Part shown: positions 1 through 6,064 of the stretch, piece after piece | How positions within the stretch are numbered: position 1 is the first letter of the stretch | Layout of the letters: each line of letters opens with the position of its first letter | Origin: Bacteroidota bacterium | Lineage (GTDB): Bacteria > Bacteroidota > Bacteroidia > Chitinophagales > Chitinophagaceae | Assembly: GCA_023386855.1 (NCBI GenBank) | Contig: JAEWIW010000087.1 | Coordinates: 1-9,537 of the forward strand | DNA length: 9,537 nucleotides | Direction of reading: 5' to 3' | Position numbers and translations under genes: made by a program | Notes under the pieces: model-generated | The model's database searches: none | The model's input: the letters and a program-made list of their open reading frames with translations, nothing else | What the model was told of the DNA's origin: nothing

Positions 1-184
1 TGTTTACCAGGTCGAGGTAATGGAAATCGATATTTGGGGGAACGACCGACTTTTCGAGCCTGTTCTTGGCCACAGCACTGATGCTGCAGCGGATGCTGTG
101 TTTGAAAATAACCTGTGGCCTTGAAAATGACCTTTCCTTAATTTCTTCCAGCTGCTCGATATTATTGATGGTTATCCAATCCAT
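1..184 (-). CDS. ytxJ: YtxJ-family bacillithiol-system redox protein, N-terminal part (cut by window edge)
   Basis: Reading the minus strand from the ATG at 184-182 gives 61 residues that run off the left edge, beginning MDWITINNIEQLEEI and containing IFKHSIRCSISAVAKNRLE. The 'KHS.RCSIS' block, with Cys33 in a CxxS arrangement (Cys33, Ser36), is the hallmark of the YtxJ/DUF2847 family, monothiol thioredoxin-fold proteins of about 110 residues thought to act in the cytoplasm on bacillithiol-mixed disulfides. About half of the protein is therefore visible. The start is chosen because MDWI is the usual family N terminus; an ATG 19 bases further upstream is in another frame. No clear ribosome binding site is seen, as is normal in Bacteroidota. 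An intrinsic terminator 36 bases upstream separates it from the lipoprotein gene, so it probably has its own promoter or depends on read-through. The family call is from recognition; the substrate is inferred. Confidence 0.85.
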   Translation of the reverse strand, partial: MDWITINNIEQLEEIKERSFSRPQVIFKHSIRCSISAVAKNRLEKSVVPPNIDFHYLDLVN

Positions 185-213
185 GGAGTATAAAATTTTG
201 CATAAGACGGTAT

Positions 214-242
214 AAAAAAAGGTTACCGTTGTATGGTAACCT
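214..242 (-). terminator. Intrinsic terminator of the small lipoprotein gene
   Basis: On the minus strand an 8-bp stem (AGGTTACC / GGTAACCT, arms 235-242 and 220-227, 7-base loop 228-234) runs directly into a T-run (complement of the A-run at 214-220). This is the classic hairpin plus U-tract. It starts 21 bases after the stop codon of the 38-residue lipoprotein gene and so most likely ends that transcript before ytxJ. Confidence 0.8.
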
Positions 243-263
243 GTACAAACATAATGCTATAAT

Positions 264-380
264 TTATTTGCCGTACCCTACATATCCCCGGTTCATATTG
301 CATCCCTGCTTTGAAGAGGCGCAGGAAGAAAAAGCAAGGACGGTTACAGCTACAAGTAAAATCGCATAAATCGCTTTCAT
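264..380 (-). CDS. Small putative lipoprotein, 38 residues
   Basis: The minus strand reads ATG (380-378) to TAA (266-264) and encodes 38 residues: MKAIYAILLVAVTVLAFSSC, then ASSKQGCNMNRGYVGYGK. A positively charged start, a hydrophobic stretch (about residues 4-17) and a lipobox-like FSSC ending at Cys20 indicate a type II signal peptide. The mature chain would be only 19 residues, with a second Cys at 27 and a Gly/Tyr-rich tail. I associate this 'GCxMNRGYVGYG' type of tail with tiny exported proteins of Chitinophagaceae, but I know of no function. A canonical terminator directly downstream, a complete frame and a signal-peptide-like composition argue that it is a real gene rather than a chance frame. 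It would sit in the inner or outer membrane, tethered by lipid. The promoter is not clear; a poor -7 match lies near 419-426. Confidence 0.7.
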   Translation of the reverse strand: MKAIYAILLVAVTVLAFSSCASSKQGCNMNRGYVGYGK

Positions 381-517
381 TTCGTGGTAATTAAGATGAT
401 TAAAGAATGCTGATCATCCAAAGGATTGTAGCAGGTCAGAGGCATGGAATTTAAAACATGAAGGTAGAAAAAATCCTGTTGTTTGCAAGCAGGTGTGGAT
501 ATGCACCGAGAAATATT

Positions 518-547
518 TTTGCGGGTTGCTGTGTTTGAATACTTTAG
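518..547 (+). promoter_or_regulatory. Possible Bacteroidota-type promoter of mpl
   Basis: TTTG at 518-521 is followed after 18 bases by TACTTTAG at 540-547, which matches 7 of 8 positions of the TAnnTTTG -7 element. It would start transcription about 10 bases before the ATG at 564. If it is real, it excludes the longer reading from the frame's earlier ATG at 483. The match is imperfect, so this is a weak call. Confidence 0.3.
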
Positions 548-563
548 CTTTAAATCGATCCTG

Positions 564-1922
564 ATGAATGTTCATTTTATTGCCATGGGTGGCAGCGTAA
601 TGCATCAATTGGCTATCGCCCTGAAGAAAAAAGGATATAAAGTTTCCGGTAGCGACGATGATATCTTTGAACCTGCGCGGACCAACCTGGAAAAAGAGGG
701 TATACTGCCACCGGCTTTTGGCTGGTTCCCCGAAAAGATCAACCGTGATATTGACGCGGTGATCCTGGGAATGCATGCCCGCGAAGATAACCCCGAGTTG
801 AGGAAAGCCCGTGAACTGGGCCTGAACATCTATTCCTTCCCCGAATATATCTTCCAGGAAAGCACTTCCAAAAGAAGGATAGTAGTTGGAGGAAGCCATG
901 GTAAAACCACCACCACCGCCATGATCATGCATGTGCTCCAGCATACCAGCAGGCAGTTTGATTACCTGGTTGGGGCCAGGCTGGAAGGATTTGATCAATC
1001 AGTTCAGATTTCAGATGCCCCCCTGATCGTGTGCGAAGGCGATGAATATCCTGCAAGCGCTTTGGAAAAAAAACCCAAATTCCACTTTCTATATCCCCAT
1101 ATCGCCATTCTAACCGGAATTGCCTGGGATCACATCAATGTGTTTCCCACTTTTGAGAATTACCTTGAACAGTTTGCCATCTTCATTTCACGGATTGAAC
1201 CTGGTGGAGTGTTGATCTATAATGAAACTGATGATGAGCTTAACATGCTCATTGAAAAAACGGCAAGACAGGATATCCGGTATCTCCCCTACGGAATACC
1301 TACCCACCGGGTTAGTGAAGGAAGAACCCGTGCCACCTTCGGTAGCTCGTCGGTTGACCTGAAAGTGTTTGGAGATCATAACCTCCTGAATATGCATGCT
1401 GCCTGGCTTGCCTGCCAGGAACTGGGGATCGGTGATGACCAGTTCACCAGGGCGATTTCAAGTTTTACAGGGGCTTCGAGGCGACTGGAACTGCTGGCTC
1501 AAAATGATGAATCCAGCATCTTCCGTGATTTTGCCCATGCGCCATCCAAGCTAAAAGCTACTACCCAGGCGGTTAGAAACCAGTTCCCCGACAGGAAGCT
1601 GGTTGCAGTGTTTGAATTGCATACCTATAGCAGCCTGAATGAAAACTTCCTGCATGAATATGAAAACGCGCTCGATGGAGCCGATGAAGCCGTAGTATTT
1701 TATTCGCCGCATGCACTGGAAATAAAGCGACTGCCTGCAATGGAAAATGAAAAAATTAAAAAGGGTTTTGCAAAGGAAGGTTTGCTGGTGATGACCGACC
1801 GCGAAGAATTGCTTGCATGGTTACATTCGAGGAATTACCAGCATGCCAACCTGTTGCTGATGAGTTCGGGCAATTATGATGGAATTGATGTTGTTAAACT
1901 TGCCCCGGAACTGTTGAAATAA
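564..1922 (+). CDS. mpl: UDP-N-acetylmuramate:L-Ala-gamma-D-Glu-meso-DAP ligase (Mpl)
   Basis: The 452-residue product is a Mur-ligase-family enzyme. Mpl reattaches the tripeptide L-Ala-gamma-D-Glu-meso-DAP, recovered from old peptidoglycan, to UDP-MurNAc in the cytoplasm using ATP. The N-terminal Rossmann-like domain opens with HFIAMGGSVMHQLAIAL (residues 4-20), where Mpl has 'HFIAIGGSAMHNLA'. The ATP-binding loop GGSHGKTTTT is at 109-118, the central-domain TGIAWDHINVF at 184-194, and the C-terminal domain has FTGASRRLE (301-309) and RDFAHAPSKLKAT (321-333), a typical Mpl substrate-domain signature. Length fits the family (about 450). The open frame extends to an ATG at 483, but those 27 extra residues are not family-like; the ATG at 564 puts the glycine-rich loop at the normal distance. 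It stands alone functionally: no other mur gene is in the window. Confidence 0.93.
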   Translation: MNVHFIAMGGSVMHQLAIALKKKGYKVSGSDDDIFEPARTNLEKEGILPPAFGWFPEKINRDIDAVILGMHAREDNPELRKARELGLNIYSFPEYIFQESTSKRRIVVGGSHGKTTTTAMIMHVLQHTSRQFDYLVGARLEGFDQSVQISDAPLIVCEGDEYPASALEKKPKFHFLYPHIAILTGIAWDHINVFPTFENYLEQFAIFISRIEPGGVLIYNETDDELNMLIEKTARQDIRYLPYGIPTHRVSEGRTRATFGSSSVDLKVFGDHNLLNMHAAWLACQELGIGDDQFTRAISSFTGASRRLELLAQNDESSIFRDFAHAPSKLKATTQAVRNQFPDRKLVAVFELHTYSSLNENFLHEYENALDGADEAVVFYSPHALEIKRLPAMENEKIKKGFAKEGLLVMTDREELLAWLHSRNYQHANLLLMSSGNYDGIDVVKLAPELLK

Positions 1923-1923
1923 C

Positions 1924-1956
1924 TTTGTTCTGATCGGCCGTTCCAATGTACCTTTG
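1924..1956 (+). promoter_or_regulatory. Bacteroidota housekeeping promoter for the exonuclease gene
   Basis: TTTG at 1924-1927 and TACCTTTG at 1949-1956, separated by 21 bases, match the Bacteroidota -33/-7 consensus (TTTG, 17-23 bases, TAnnTTTG) with no mismatch. Transcription would begin about 1963, giving a leader of about 35 bases before the ATG at 1998. It lies immediately after the mpl stop codon and probably drives the exonuclease, glycosyltransferase and EamA genes. Confidence 0.65.
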
Positions 1957-1997
1957 GCCATTCATGAGATTTAGCAACCTTAATTTACGCAGCCTTC

Positions 1998-2762
1998 ATG
2001 TTACAGCTTAGCAGGCCACTGGCCATTATTGATCTTGAAACCACCGGTATTAACCTGAGTAACGACCGAATAGTGGAAATCGCCATCGTGAAGGTTATGC
2101 CTGACGGGGAAAAGAAAATAAAAAGAAAGATCCTGAATCCCGAAATTCCTATCCCCCAGGCTTCCACCGATGTTCATGGTATCAGCAACGACATGGTTAA
2201 AGATGCGCCCACTTTCAGGCAGGTGGCTAACGAAATCAAGCAATTTCTCGATAACTGTGATCTTTGCGGATATAATTCAAACCGCTTCGATATTCCACTG
2301 CTCACAGAGGAGTTTTTAAGATCAGGCCTGAATTTTGAGTTTCGTGACCGTCGGCTGGTGGATGTGCAGAAAGTGTTTCATATGATGGAACAACGTACGC
2401 TTTCAGCTGCCTATAAATTTTATTGCGATAAAGTGCTGACTGATGCGCATAGCGCAGAAGCAGATGCTACCGCAACTTATGAGGTACTGGAAGCCCAGAT
2501 CGAACGCTATCCACAATTGGGCAATACCATCGATAGCATCCTTAAATGTGTTGGCGATGACCTGGTGGTTGATTTCGCCCGCCGCATGGTTTTCGATAAC
2601 GGGATCGAGATCTTTAATTTTGGAAAATATAAAGGCCGCCCCGTGGCAGAAGTGCTGAAAAATGAACCGCAGTATTACGACTGGATGATGAAGGGTGATT
2701 TCCCTTTGCATACCAAGCAGAAACTTACCGAAATACTGAACAGGACCATCTTAAAAAAATAA
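1998..2762 (+). CDS. DnaQ-like DEDDh 3'-5' exonuclease with C-terminal ExoX-like domain
   Basis: The 254-residue protein has a DEDDh exonuclease domain at about residues 6-170. Motif I is IDLETTG (Asp12, Glu14), motif II is NSNRFDIPLL (Asp98) and motif III is HSAEADATAT (His151, Asp156), so all catalytic residues that bind two metal ions are present. It removes nucleotides from 3' ends of single-stranded DNA or RNA, as proofreading subunits and repair exonucleases do. A short C-terminal domain (about 204-247) contains FNFGKYKGRPVAEV and YYDWMMKGDFPLHTK, a module found behind DnaQ-like domains in exodeoxyribonuclease-X-like proteins. No polymerase domain is present. A strong promoter match lies upstream, and the next gene begins 22 bases after the stop. 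Whether it works as a PolIII epsilon subunit or as a separate repair nuclease cannot be told from the sequence; the ExoX-like tail favours the second. Confidence 0.85.
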   Translation: MLQLSRPLAIIDLETTGINLSNDRIVEIAIVKVMPDGEKKIKRKILNPEIPIPQASTDVHGISNDMVKDAPTFRQVANEIKQFLDNCDLCGYNSNRFDIPLLTEEFLRSGLNFEFRDRRLVDVQKVFHMMEQRTLSAAYKFYCDKVLTDAHSAEADATATYEVLEAQIERYPQLGNTIDSILKCVGDDLVVDFARRMVFDNGIEIFNFGKYKGRPVAEVLKNEPQYYDWMMKGDFPLHTKQKLTEILNRTILKK

Positions 2763-2784
2763 AAGACGATACCGGCAAAAGAAA

Positions 2785-3570
2785 TTGGAAAAGCTAGTTA
2801 TCATACCTACTTATAATGAGCGGGAAAATATTTCAGCCATCATCAAAGCCATTATGGGATTGCACGAACAGTTCCATGTGCTCGTTATTGATGATGGATC
2901 TCCTGATGGCACTGCTGAAATAGTTAAACAACTCCAGCAGGAATATCCTCATTCCTTATACCTCGAAGAAAGAAGGGGCAAACTTGGTTTGGGAACCGCG
3001 TATATCCATGGTTTTAAATGGGCGGTTCATCGTGGATACCAATTCATATTTGAAATGGATGCCGACTTCAGTCATAATCCAAAAGATCTTAACCGCCTTT
3101 ATGCAGCCTGTAAAACAGGAGGGGCCGATGTTGCAATTGGTTCACGGTATGTAAAAGGAGGGGGAACCATTAACTGGCCGAGGAACAGGATCCTGCTATC
3201 CAAAGGTGGCTCACTCTATACAAGGATCATTACCTGGATGCCGGTGAAGGACACTACTGCAGGCTTTGTATGTTACAAAAAAGAAGTGCTTGAATCCATC
3301 AACCTCGATGAGATCCGGTTCCTGGGTTATGCTTTCCAGATTGAAATGAAATTTGCTGCCTGGAAACTGGGTTTCAAAATAAAAGAAGTGCCGATCATTT
3401 TCGAAGACCGCAAACTCGGTATTTCCAAAATGCACAAGGGTATCATTAAAGAAGGAGTGCTTGGTGTGCTCAAATTGCGATGGCATGCCATCTTCAAGGA
3501 TTATCATAACCGGGTAAAAAGATCCGTGAATGAATTCCCTGAAGATGAAATGGTAGCCGATTCCAAATAA
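2785..3570 (+). CDS. Polyprenol-phosphate mannosyltransferase (DPM1-like GT2)
   Basis: The 261-residue protein is a family 2 glycosyltransferase of the dolichyl-phosphate-mannose-synthase type. It starts KLVIIPTYNERENI, and has the nucleotide-binding IDDGSPDGT (35-43), the metal-binding MDADFSH (91-97, Asp92 and Asp94) and the group signature IGSRYVKGG (118-126). These enzymes transfer a sugar, usually mannose from GDP-mannose, to a membrane polyprenyl phosphate, giving the donor for glycan or lipid glycosylation on the outer face. The chain lacks the C-terminal membrane helices of some relatives, so it should be a peripheral cytoplasmic protein; the last 20 residues are charged. The start is a TTG: no ATG or GTG exists upstream in frame, and it places the conserved VIIPTYNE at the normal N-terminal distance. 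It is 22 bases behind the exonuclease and probably co-transcribed. The exact sugar is inferred. Confidence 0.87.
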   Translation: MEKLVIIPTYNERENISAIIKAIMGLHEQFHVLVIDDGSPDGTAEIVKQLQQEYPHSLYLEERRGKLGLGTAYIHGFKWAVHRGYQFIFEMDADFSHNPKDLNRLYAACKTGGADVAIGSRYVKGGGTINWPRNRILLSKGGSLYTRIITWMPVKDTTAGFVCYKKEVLESINLDEIRFLGYAFQIEMKFAAWKLGFKIKEVPIIFEDRKLGISKMHKGIIKEGVLGVLKLRWHAIFKDYHNRVKRSVNEFPEDEMVADSK

Positions 3571-3592
3571 ATGCTGAATTAATCATTCTCTT

Positions 3593-4462
3593 TTGAAGAA
3601 AGCTTTTTTTCAATTGCATGCCGCGGTGTTCCTTGCTGGTTTTACCGGTGTACTCGGCAGGCTGATCAGTTTGAATGAAGCCCTGTTGGTTTGGTACAGG
3701 CTGATCATTACCTGTATGGCTTTATGGGCTATTTATTATTTTTCTTCTTCCTCCAAAAAAATTGATTCCAGTACAAGGCTTAAAGCATATGGTGTTGGTG
3801 CGGTGGTTGCCCTTCATTGGGTAACATTCTATGGAAGCATTAAGTATTCCAATGTTTCCATTGCACTGGTATGTTTTTCTTCCATCGCTTTTTTTACCGC
3901 CATTCTCGAACCCCTGCTGCTGAAGAAGAAGGCCAGCTTGGTGGAATTGGTCCTGGGACTGCTTACCATTGCCGGTATCGCTGTGATCTTTCATTTTGAT
4001 TCACGGTATAAGACCGGGATCCTGGTCGGTATTTTTTCCGCATTCCTCGCCGGGCTCTTCCCCGTATTCAACAGGGCACTGGTGCAGCAAACCGATTCAG
4101 AAACATTGACGAGGGAAGAACTTACCGGTGGTTTATTTGCATTGACCCTTATCCTCCCTGCATACCTGTACCTGTTCCCGGCTCAACAATTCCTGCCTAC
4201 TTTGTCAGACCTCGGGTGGCTGCTGGTATTAAGCCTTCTTTGTACGGTGCTGGCCTTTAATCTTTCCATGCGGGCATTGAAAAAAATATCCGCCTTCACT
4301 GTTAACCTTTCTTTCAACCTGGAACCGGTATACGGAATACTATTGGCATTCATGATCTATCGCGAAGACCGTTTCCTCGCTGGTAATTTCTACCTGGGAC
4401 TTTCACTGATCCTGTTATCCGTAATATTGCAATCGCTGCTGGTACTTAAAAGGAACAGGTAA
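3593..4462 (+). CDS. EamA-family (DMT superfamily) transporter
   Basis: The 289-residue protein is hydrophobic throughout, with about ten predicted membrane helices in two homologous EamA halves. The first half runs from about residue 8 (AAVFLAGFTGVLGRL) to ILEPLLLKKKASLVEL near 104-119; the second from about 141 (TGILVGIFSAFLAGLFPVFNR) to SFNLEPVYGILLAFMIYRE at 240-258, the repeated 'EP' helix typical of the family. Members export or import small metabolites such as amino acids or nucleotide sugars; the substrate cannot be read from sequence. The start is a TTG at 3593, because an in-frame stop lies at 3575-3577, there is no ATG before residue 42, and a start at 42 would remove the first helix. 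It follows the glycosyltransferase by 22 bases and is probably in the same operon. A functional tie with the glycosyltransferase is unproven. Confidence 0.88.
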   Translation: MKKAFFQLHAAVFLAGFTGVLGRLISLNEALLVWYRLIITCMALWAIYYFSSSSKKIDSSTRLKAYGVGAVVALHWVTFYGSIKYSNVSIALVCFSSIAFFTAILEPLLLKKKASLVELVLGLLTIAGIAVIFHFDSRYKTGILVGIFSAFLAGLFPVFNRALVQQTDSETLTREELTGGLFALTLILPAYLYLFPAQQFLPTLSDLGWLLVLSLLCTVLAFNLSMRALKKISAFTVNLSFNLEPVYGILLAFMIYREDRFLAGNFYLGLSLILLSVILQSLLVLKRNR

Positions 4463-4472
4463 ATCAAAGTTC

Positions 4473-4495
4473 TTATTGTACATTCATTACAATAA
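4473..4495. promoter_or_regulatory. AT-rich inverted repeat before the outer-membrane protein gene
   Basis: TTATTGTA (4473-4480) and TACAATAA (4488-4495) form a perfect 8-bp inverted repeat around a 7-base spacer, ending 9 bases before the ATG at 4505. It could be an operator or a weak leader hairpin. It is AT-rich, so chance is a serious alternative. Confidence 0.25.
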
Positions 4496-4504
4496 TTGAT
4501 TGCC

Positions 4505-5137
4505 ATGAAAAATATTTGCTGCCTCATTATATCAGTACTGTTGAGCTGTTTCCTTCACGCACAGGTTTCATATGGATTAAAGGGCGGGTTGAACTTATCG
4601 AACCAGGTGATGAAAGTGTCATTCGGAGATATCAATATTAGCAGGGAAGGCAAGTATATTCCTACCTTTCATGCAGGTGCTGTATTGGATTACCGGTTTC
4701 AACATAATTTTTCCATACGTCCTGAATTATTATTCACCGGCAAGGGTTCCAATTTCAAAAGCGAAGATGACAATGGAAATGAAAGCATTACAAGGCTTCG
4801 TCCTTATTACCTCGAGCTACCTGTGACCCTTTTGTATCACCACGATTTCAATCATACCGTAGAAGGATATGCAGGCCTTGGTCCATATTTATCTTATGGA
4901 CTTTTTGGAAAAGCTAAATCGGACCAGCAAACGGAAGACATTTTTGAAAATGAAGGATTGAAAAGATTTGATGCTGGACTGTACTACCAGGCTGGTGTTA
5001 AGCTGGTTAACGGGTTATTTTTTAATGCGGCTTTTGCACATGGCTTTGCCAATACCGCCAATACCGGTTCTCAGGATCAGATCACGATAACAATGAAGAA
5101 TAAAGTGTTCATGTTTTCTATTGGTAAATTCTTCTGA
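4505..5137 (+). CDS. PorT-like outer-membrane beta-barrel protein
   Basis: The 210-residue protein has a signal peptide (MKNICCLIISVLLSCFLHAQ, cleavage likely after AQ at 20) and then an alternating-residue beta pattern: YGLKGGLNLSNQ (23-34), FHAGAVLDYRF, SIRPELLFTGKG, YLELPVTLLYHH, YAGLGPYLSYGLFGKA and a final VFMFSIGKFF. This matches the Bacteroidota 'porin family / PorT' barrels of about 200 residues with eight strands; the aromatic C terminus is the usual insertion signal. It should reside in the outer membrane; the specific role is unknown. The ATG at 4505 is chosen over a TTG at 4496 because it starts directly with the signal peptide. A lipobox-like LLSC (12-15) is present, but the HAQ site and the barrel make a classical signal peptide more likely. 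The gap after the EamA gene is 42 bases, so co-transcription is possible. Confidence 0.8.
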   Translation: MKNICCLIISVLLSCFLHAQVSYGLKGGLNLSNQVMKVSFGDINISREGKYIPTFHAGAVLDYRFQHNFSIRPELLFTGKGSNFKSEDDNGNESITRLRPYYLELPVTLLYHHDFNHTVEGYAGLGPYLSYGLFGKAKSDQQTEDIFENEGLKRFDAGLYYQAGVKLVNGLFFNAAFAHGFANTANTGSQDQITITMKNKVFMFSIGKFF

Positions 5138-5146
5138 TGACCTGGG

Positions 5147-5206
5147 GCCAACATTCTGCTTTGCCGCCTGTGGGCTTCAGATGCCAACATCCTGCTATGC
5201 CGCCTG
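5147..5206. repeat. Two 24-bp direct repeats, 36 bp apart
   Basis: Bases 5147-5170 and 5183-5206 are identical at 22 of 24 positions; each begins GCCAACAT and ends GCCGCCTG, with a 12-base spacer. They occupy the gap between the convergent outer-membrane protein and 239-residue genes, and the second copy overlaps the 3' end of the latter, supplying its TAG stop. Their GC-rich composition differs from the AT-rich gaps elsewhere in the window. They may be members of a family dispersed in the genome, which this window alone cannot show. Confidence 0.7.
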
Positions 5207-5914
5207 CTTGCTGATGTAACGAACCAGTGTACGCTTGGCAATAGGCAATAATGTTTCATCTACGGGGAATGTAAGTTCTGTTTCTATGCTATACACTGCG
5301 GGGTTAGGCAGTTCCTTACGATGCTTTAATAATTCTGATTTTATGGAAGAATAGGTATTGACGATATTTCTATCCCATGAATGAACATACTCGGTTTTCA
5401 TGGTGCGGTATTGTTCATCATGCCTTGAAAAAATACTCAGGCGGTATTGATAAACCCTTGTTTGACGGTAACTGCCCTCACTAAGAAAAAAATATCCTTC
5501 CTGTATTTCAAGTGGAACAATACCAACGGGGCAGATGGTAAGTTTTTCTTCCACTAGTTCATAGATCTGTGTTCCGCTCACAATGGTATCCCTGATCTGT
5601 TTTTCCGAATAGTGAATGATATCTTCAAGTTCCTGCATCAGTTCATCATCCTCGATCATCTGTTCATATAATACCTGGAGTTTTTCCATTTGAAGTCCGG
5701 TAAGCTTTTTAGGAAATTGTTCCTGCAGGTATTTTTTATTTTCACGAAAAGCCACCAGGTTATTGTAATGAAAGATGATATCTGCCAGCTGGGGATATAG
5801 TTTATTTTGATGGAAGTACTTATTCACTTCCTGCAGGTAAGCCAGCAAAGTGTACTTCTTCAGTTCAAAATCAATAAAGCCATCAGCAAACCATGTTTCA
5901 GAAAGCGTTTTCAT
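5195..5914 (-). CDS. Protein of unknown function, 239 residues
   Basis: I do not recognise this family. The minus-strand frame runs from ATG (5914-5912) to TAG (5197-5195). No signal peptide or membrane helix is seen, so it is probably cytoplasmic. Residues 1-125 look helical and rich in Glu, Lys and Leu (for example a Glu/Asp-rich stretch IEDDELMQELEDII at 87-100). Residues 126-230 look more beta-like, with GIVPLEIQEGYFFLSEG (131-147) and YRLSIFSRHDEQYRTMKTEYV (157-177). The last residues, SKQAA, and the stop codon lie in the 24-bp repeat, so the natural C terminus may have been replaced or trimmed. Codon use and composition resemble the neighbours, and no other long frame competes. It is 150 bases downstream of E2 on the same strand, with a structured tandem repeat in between; co-transcription is possible but nothing links the functions. 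Confidence 0.75.
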   Translation of the reverse strand: MKTLSETWFADGFIDFELKKYTLLAYLQEVNKYFHQNKLYPQLADIIFHYNNLVAFRENKKYLQEQFPKKLTGLQMEKLQVLYEQMIEDDELMQELEDIIHYSEKQIRDTIVSGTQIYELVEEKLTICPVGIVPLEIQEGYFFLSEGSYRQTRVYQYRLSIFSRHDEQYRTMKTEYVHSWDRNIVNTYSSIKSELLKHRKELPNPAVYSIETELTFPVDETLLPIAKRTLVRYISKQAA

Positions 5915-5952
5915 ATGCTAACAGTTTAAATAACCTGAATGATAAAATTTAC

Positions 5953-6062
5953 ATGCCCGTTACCCTTACGGGTATACGTTCAATCAATTTATCAATTTCA
6001 AATTAAAAATTGATGCCCCGCTACCCTTAGCAGGTATAGGTACAATCAATTTATCAATTTCA
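5953..6062. repeat. Two-copy tandem repeat, each with a hairpin and a 20-bp constant tail
   Basis: Copy 1 is 5953-6000 and copy 2 is 6013-6062. Both start ATGCCC, share TACCCTT in the hairpin loop and GGTATA after it, and end with an identical 20-bp block (5981-6000 and 6043-6062). Each contains a small hairpin: CCCGT/ACGGG around 5956-5972 in copy 1, and CCCGCT/AGCAGG around 6017-6034 in copy 2. Relative to copy 1, copy 2 has one extra base on each side of the loop and several stem changes that keep pairing (one C-A pair becomes G-U in a minus-strand RNA). ATCAATTT (5991-5998) and AAATTGAT (6007-6014) also form an 8-bp AT-rich stem between copies. The repeat lies between the E2 stop and the unknown gene. 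Confidence 0.75.
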
Positions 6063-6064
6063 GG

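Noticed and set aside
483..563. 27-residue N-terminal extension of mpl from the ATG at 483
   Set aside because: The extra residues do not resemble Mpl, and the ATG at 564 gives the normal N terminus right before the glycine-rich loop; a possible promoter lies inside the extension.
414..998. Minus-strand open frame of 194 codons opposite the start of mpl
   Set aside because: Its poly-Gly stretch is the complement of the ACC-rich P-loop codons of mpl; no sign of a real protein.
4496..4504. TTG start of the outer-membrane protein, three codons upstream
   Set aside because: The ATG at 4505 begins the signal peptide directly; the TTG adds MIA only and sits right behind the inverted repeat.
4538..4549. 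Lipobox-like LLSC in the outer-membrane protein
   Set aside because: A cleavage site after HAQ and a beta-barrel with an aromatic C terminus fit a classical signal peptide better.
5077..5259. Minus-strand 60-codon frame with a repeated RRxSRMLA motif
   Set aside because: The repeated motif is only the translation of the 24-bp DNA repeat, and the frame crosses two real genes.
5147..6062. CRISPR array
   Set aside because: The repeats are two unrelated pairs, each with only two copies, one inside a gene end, with no cas gene nearby.
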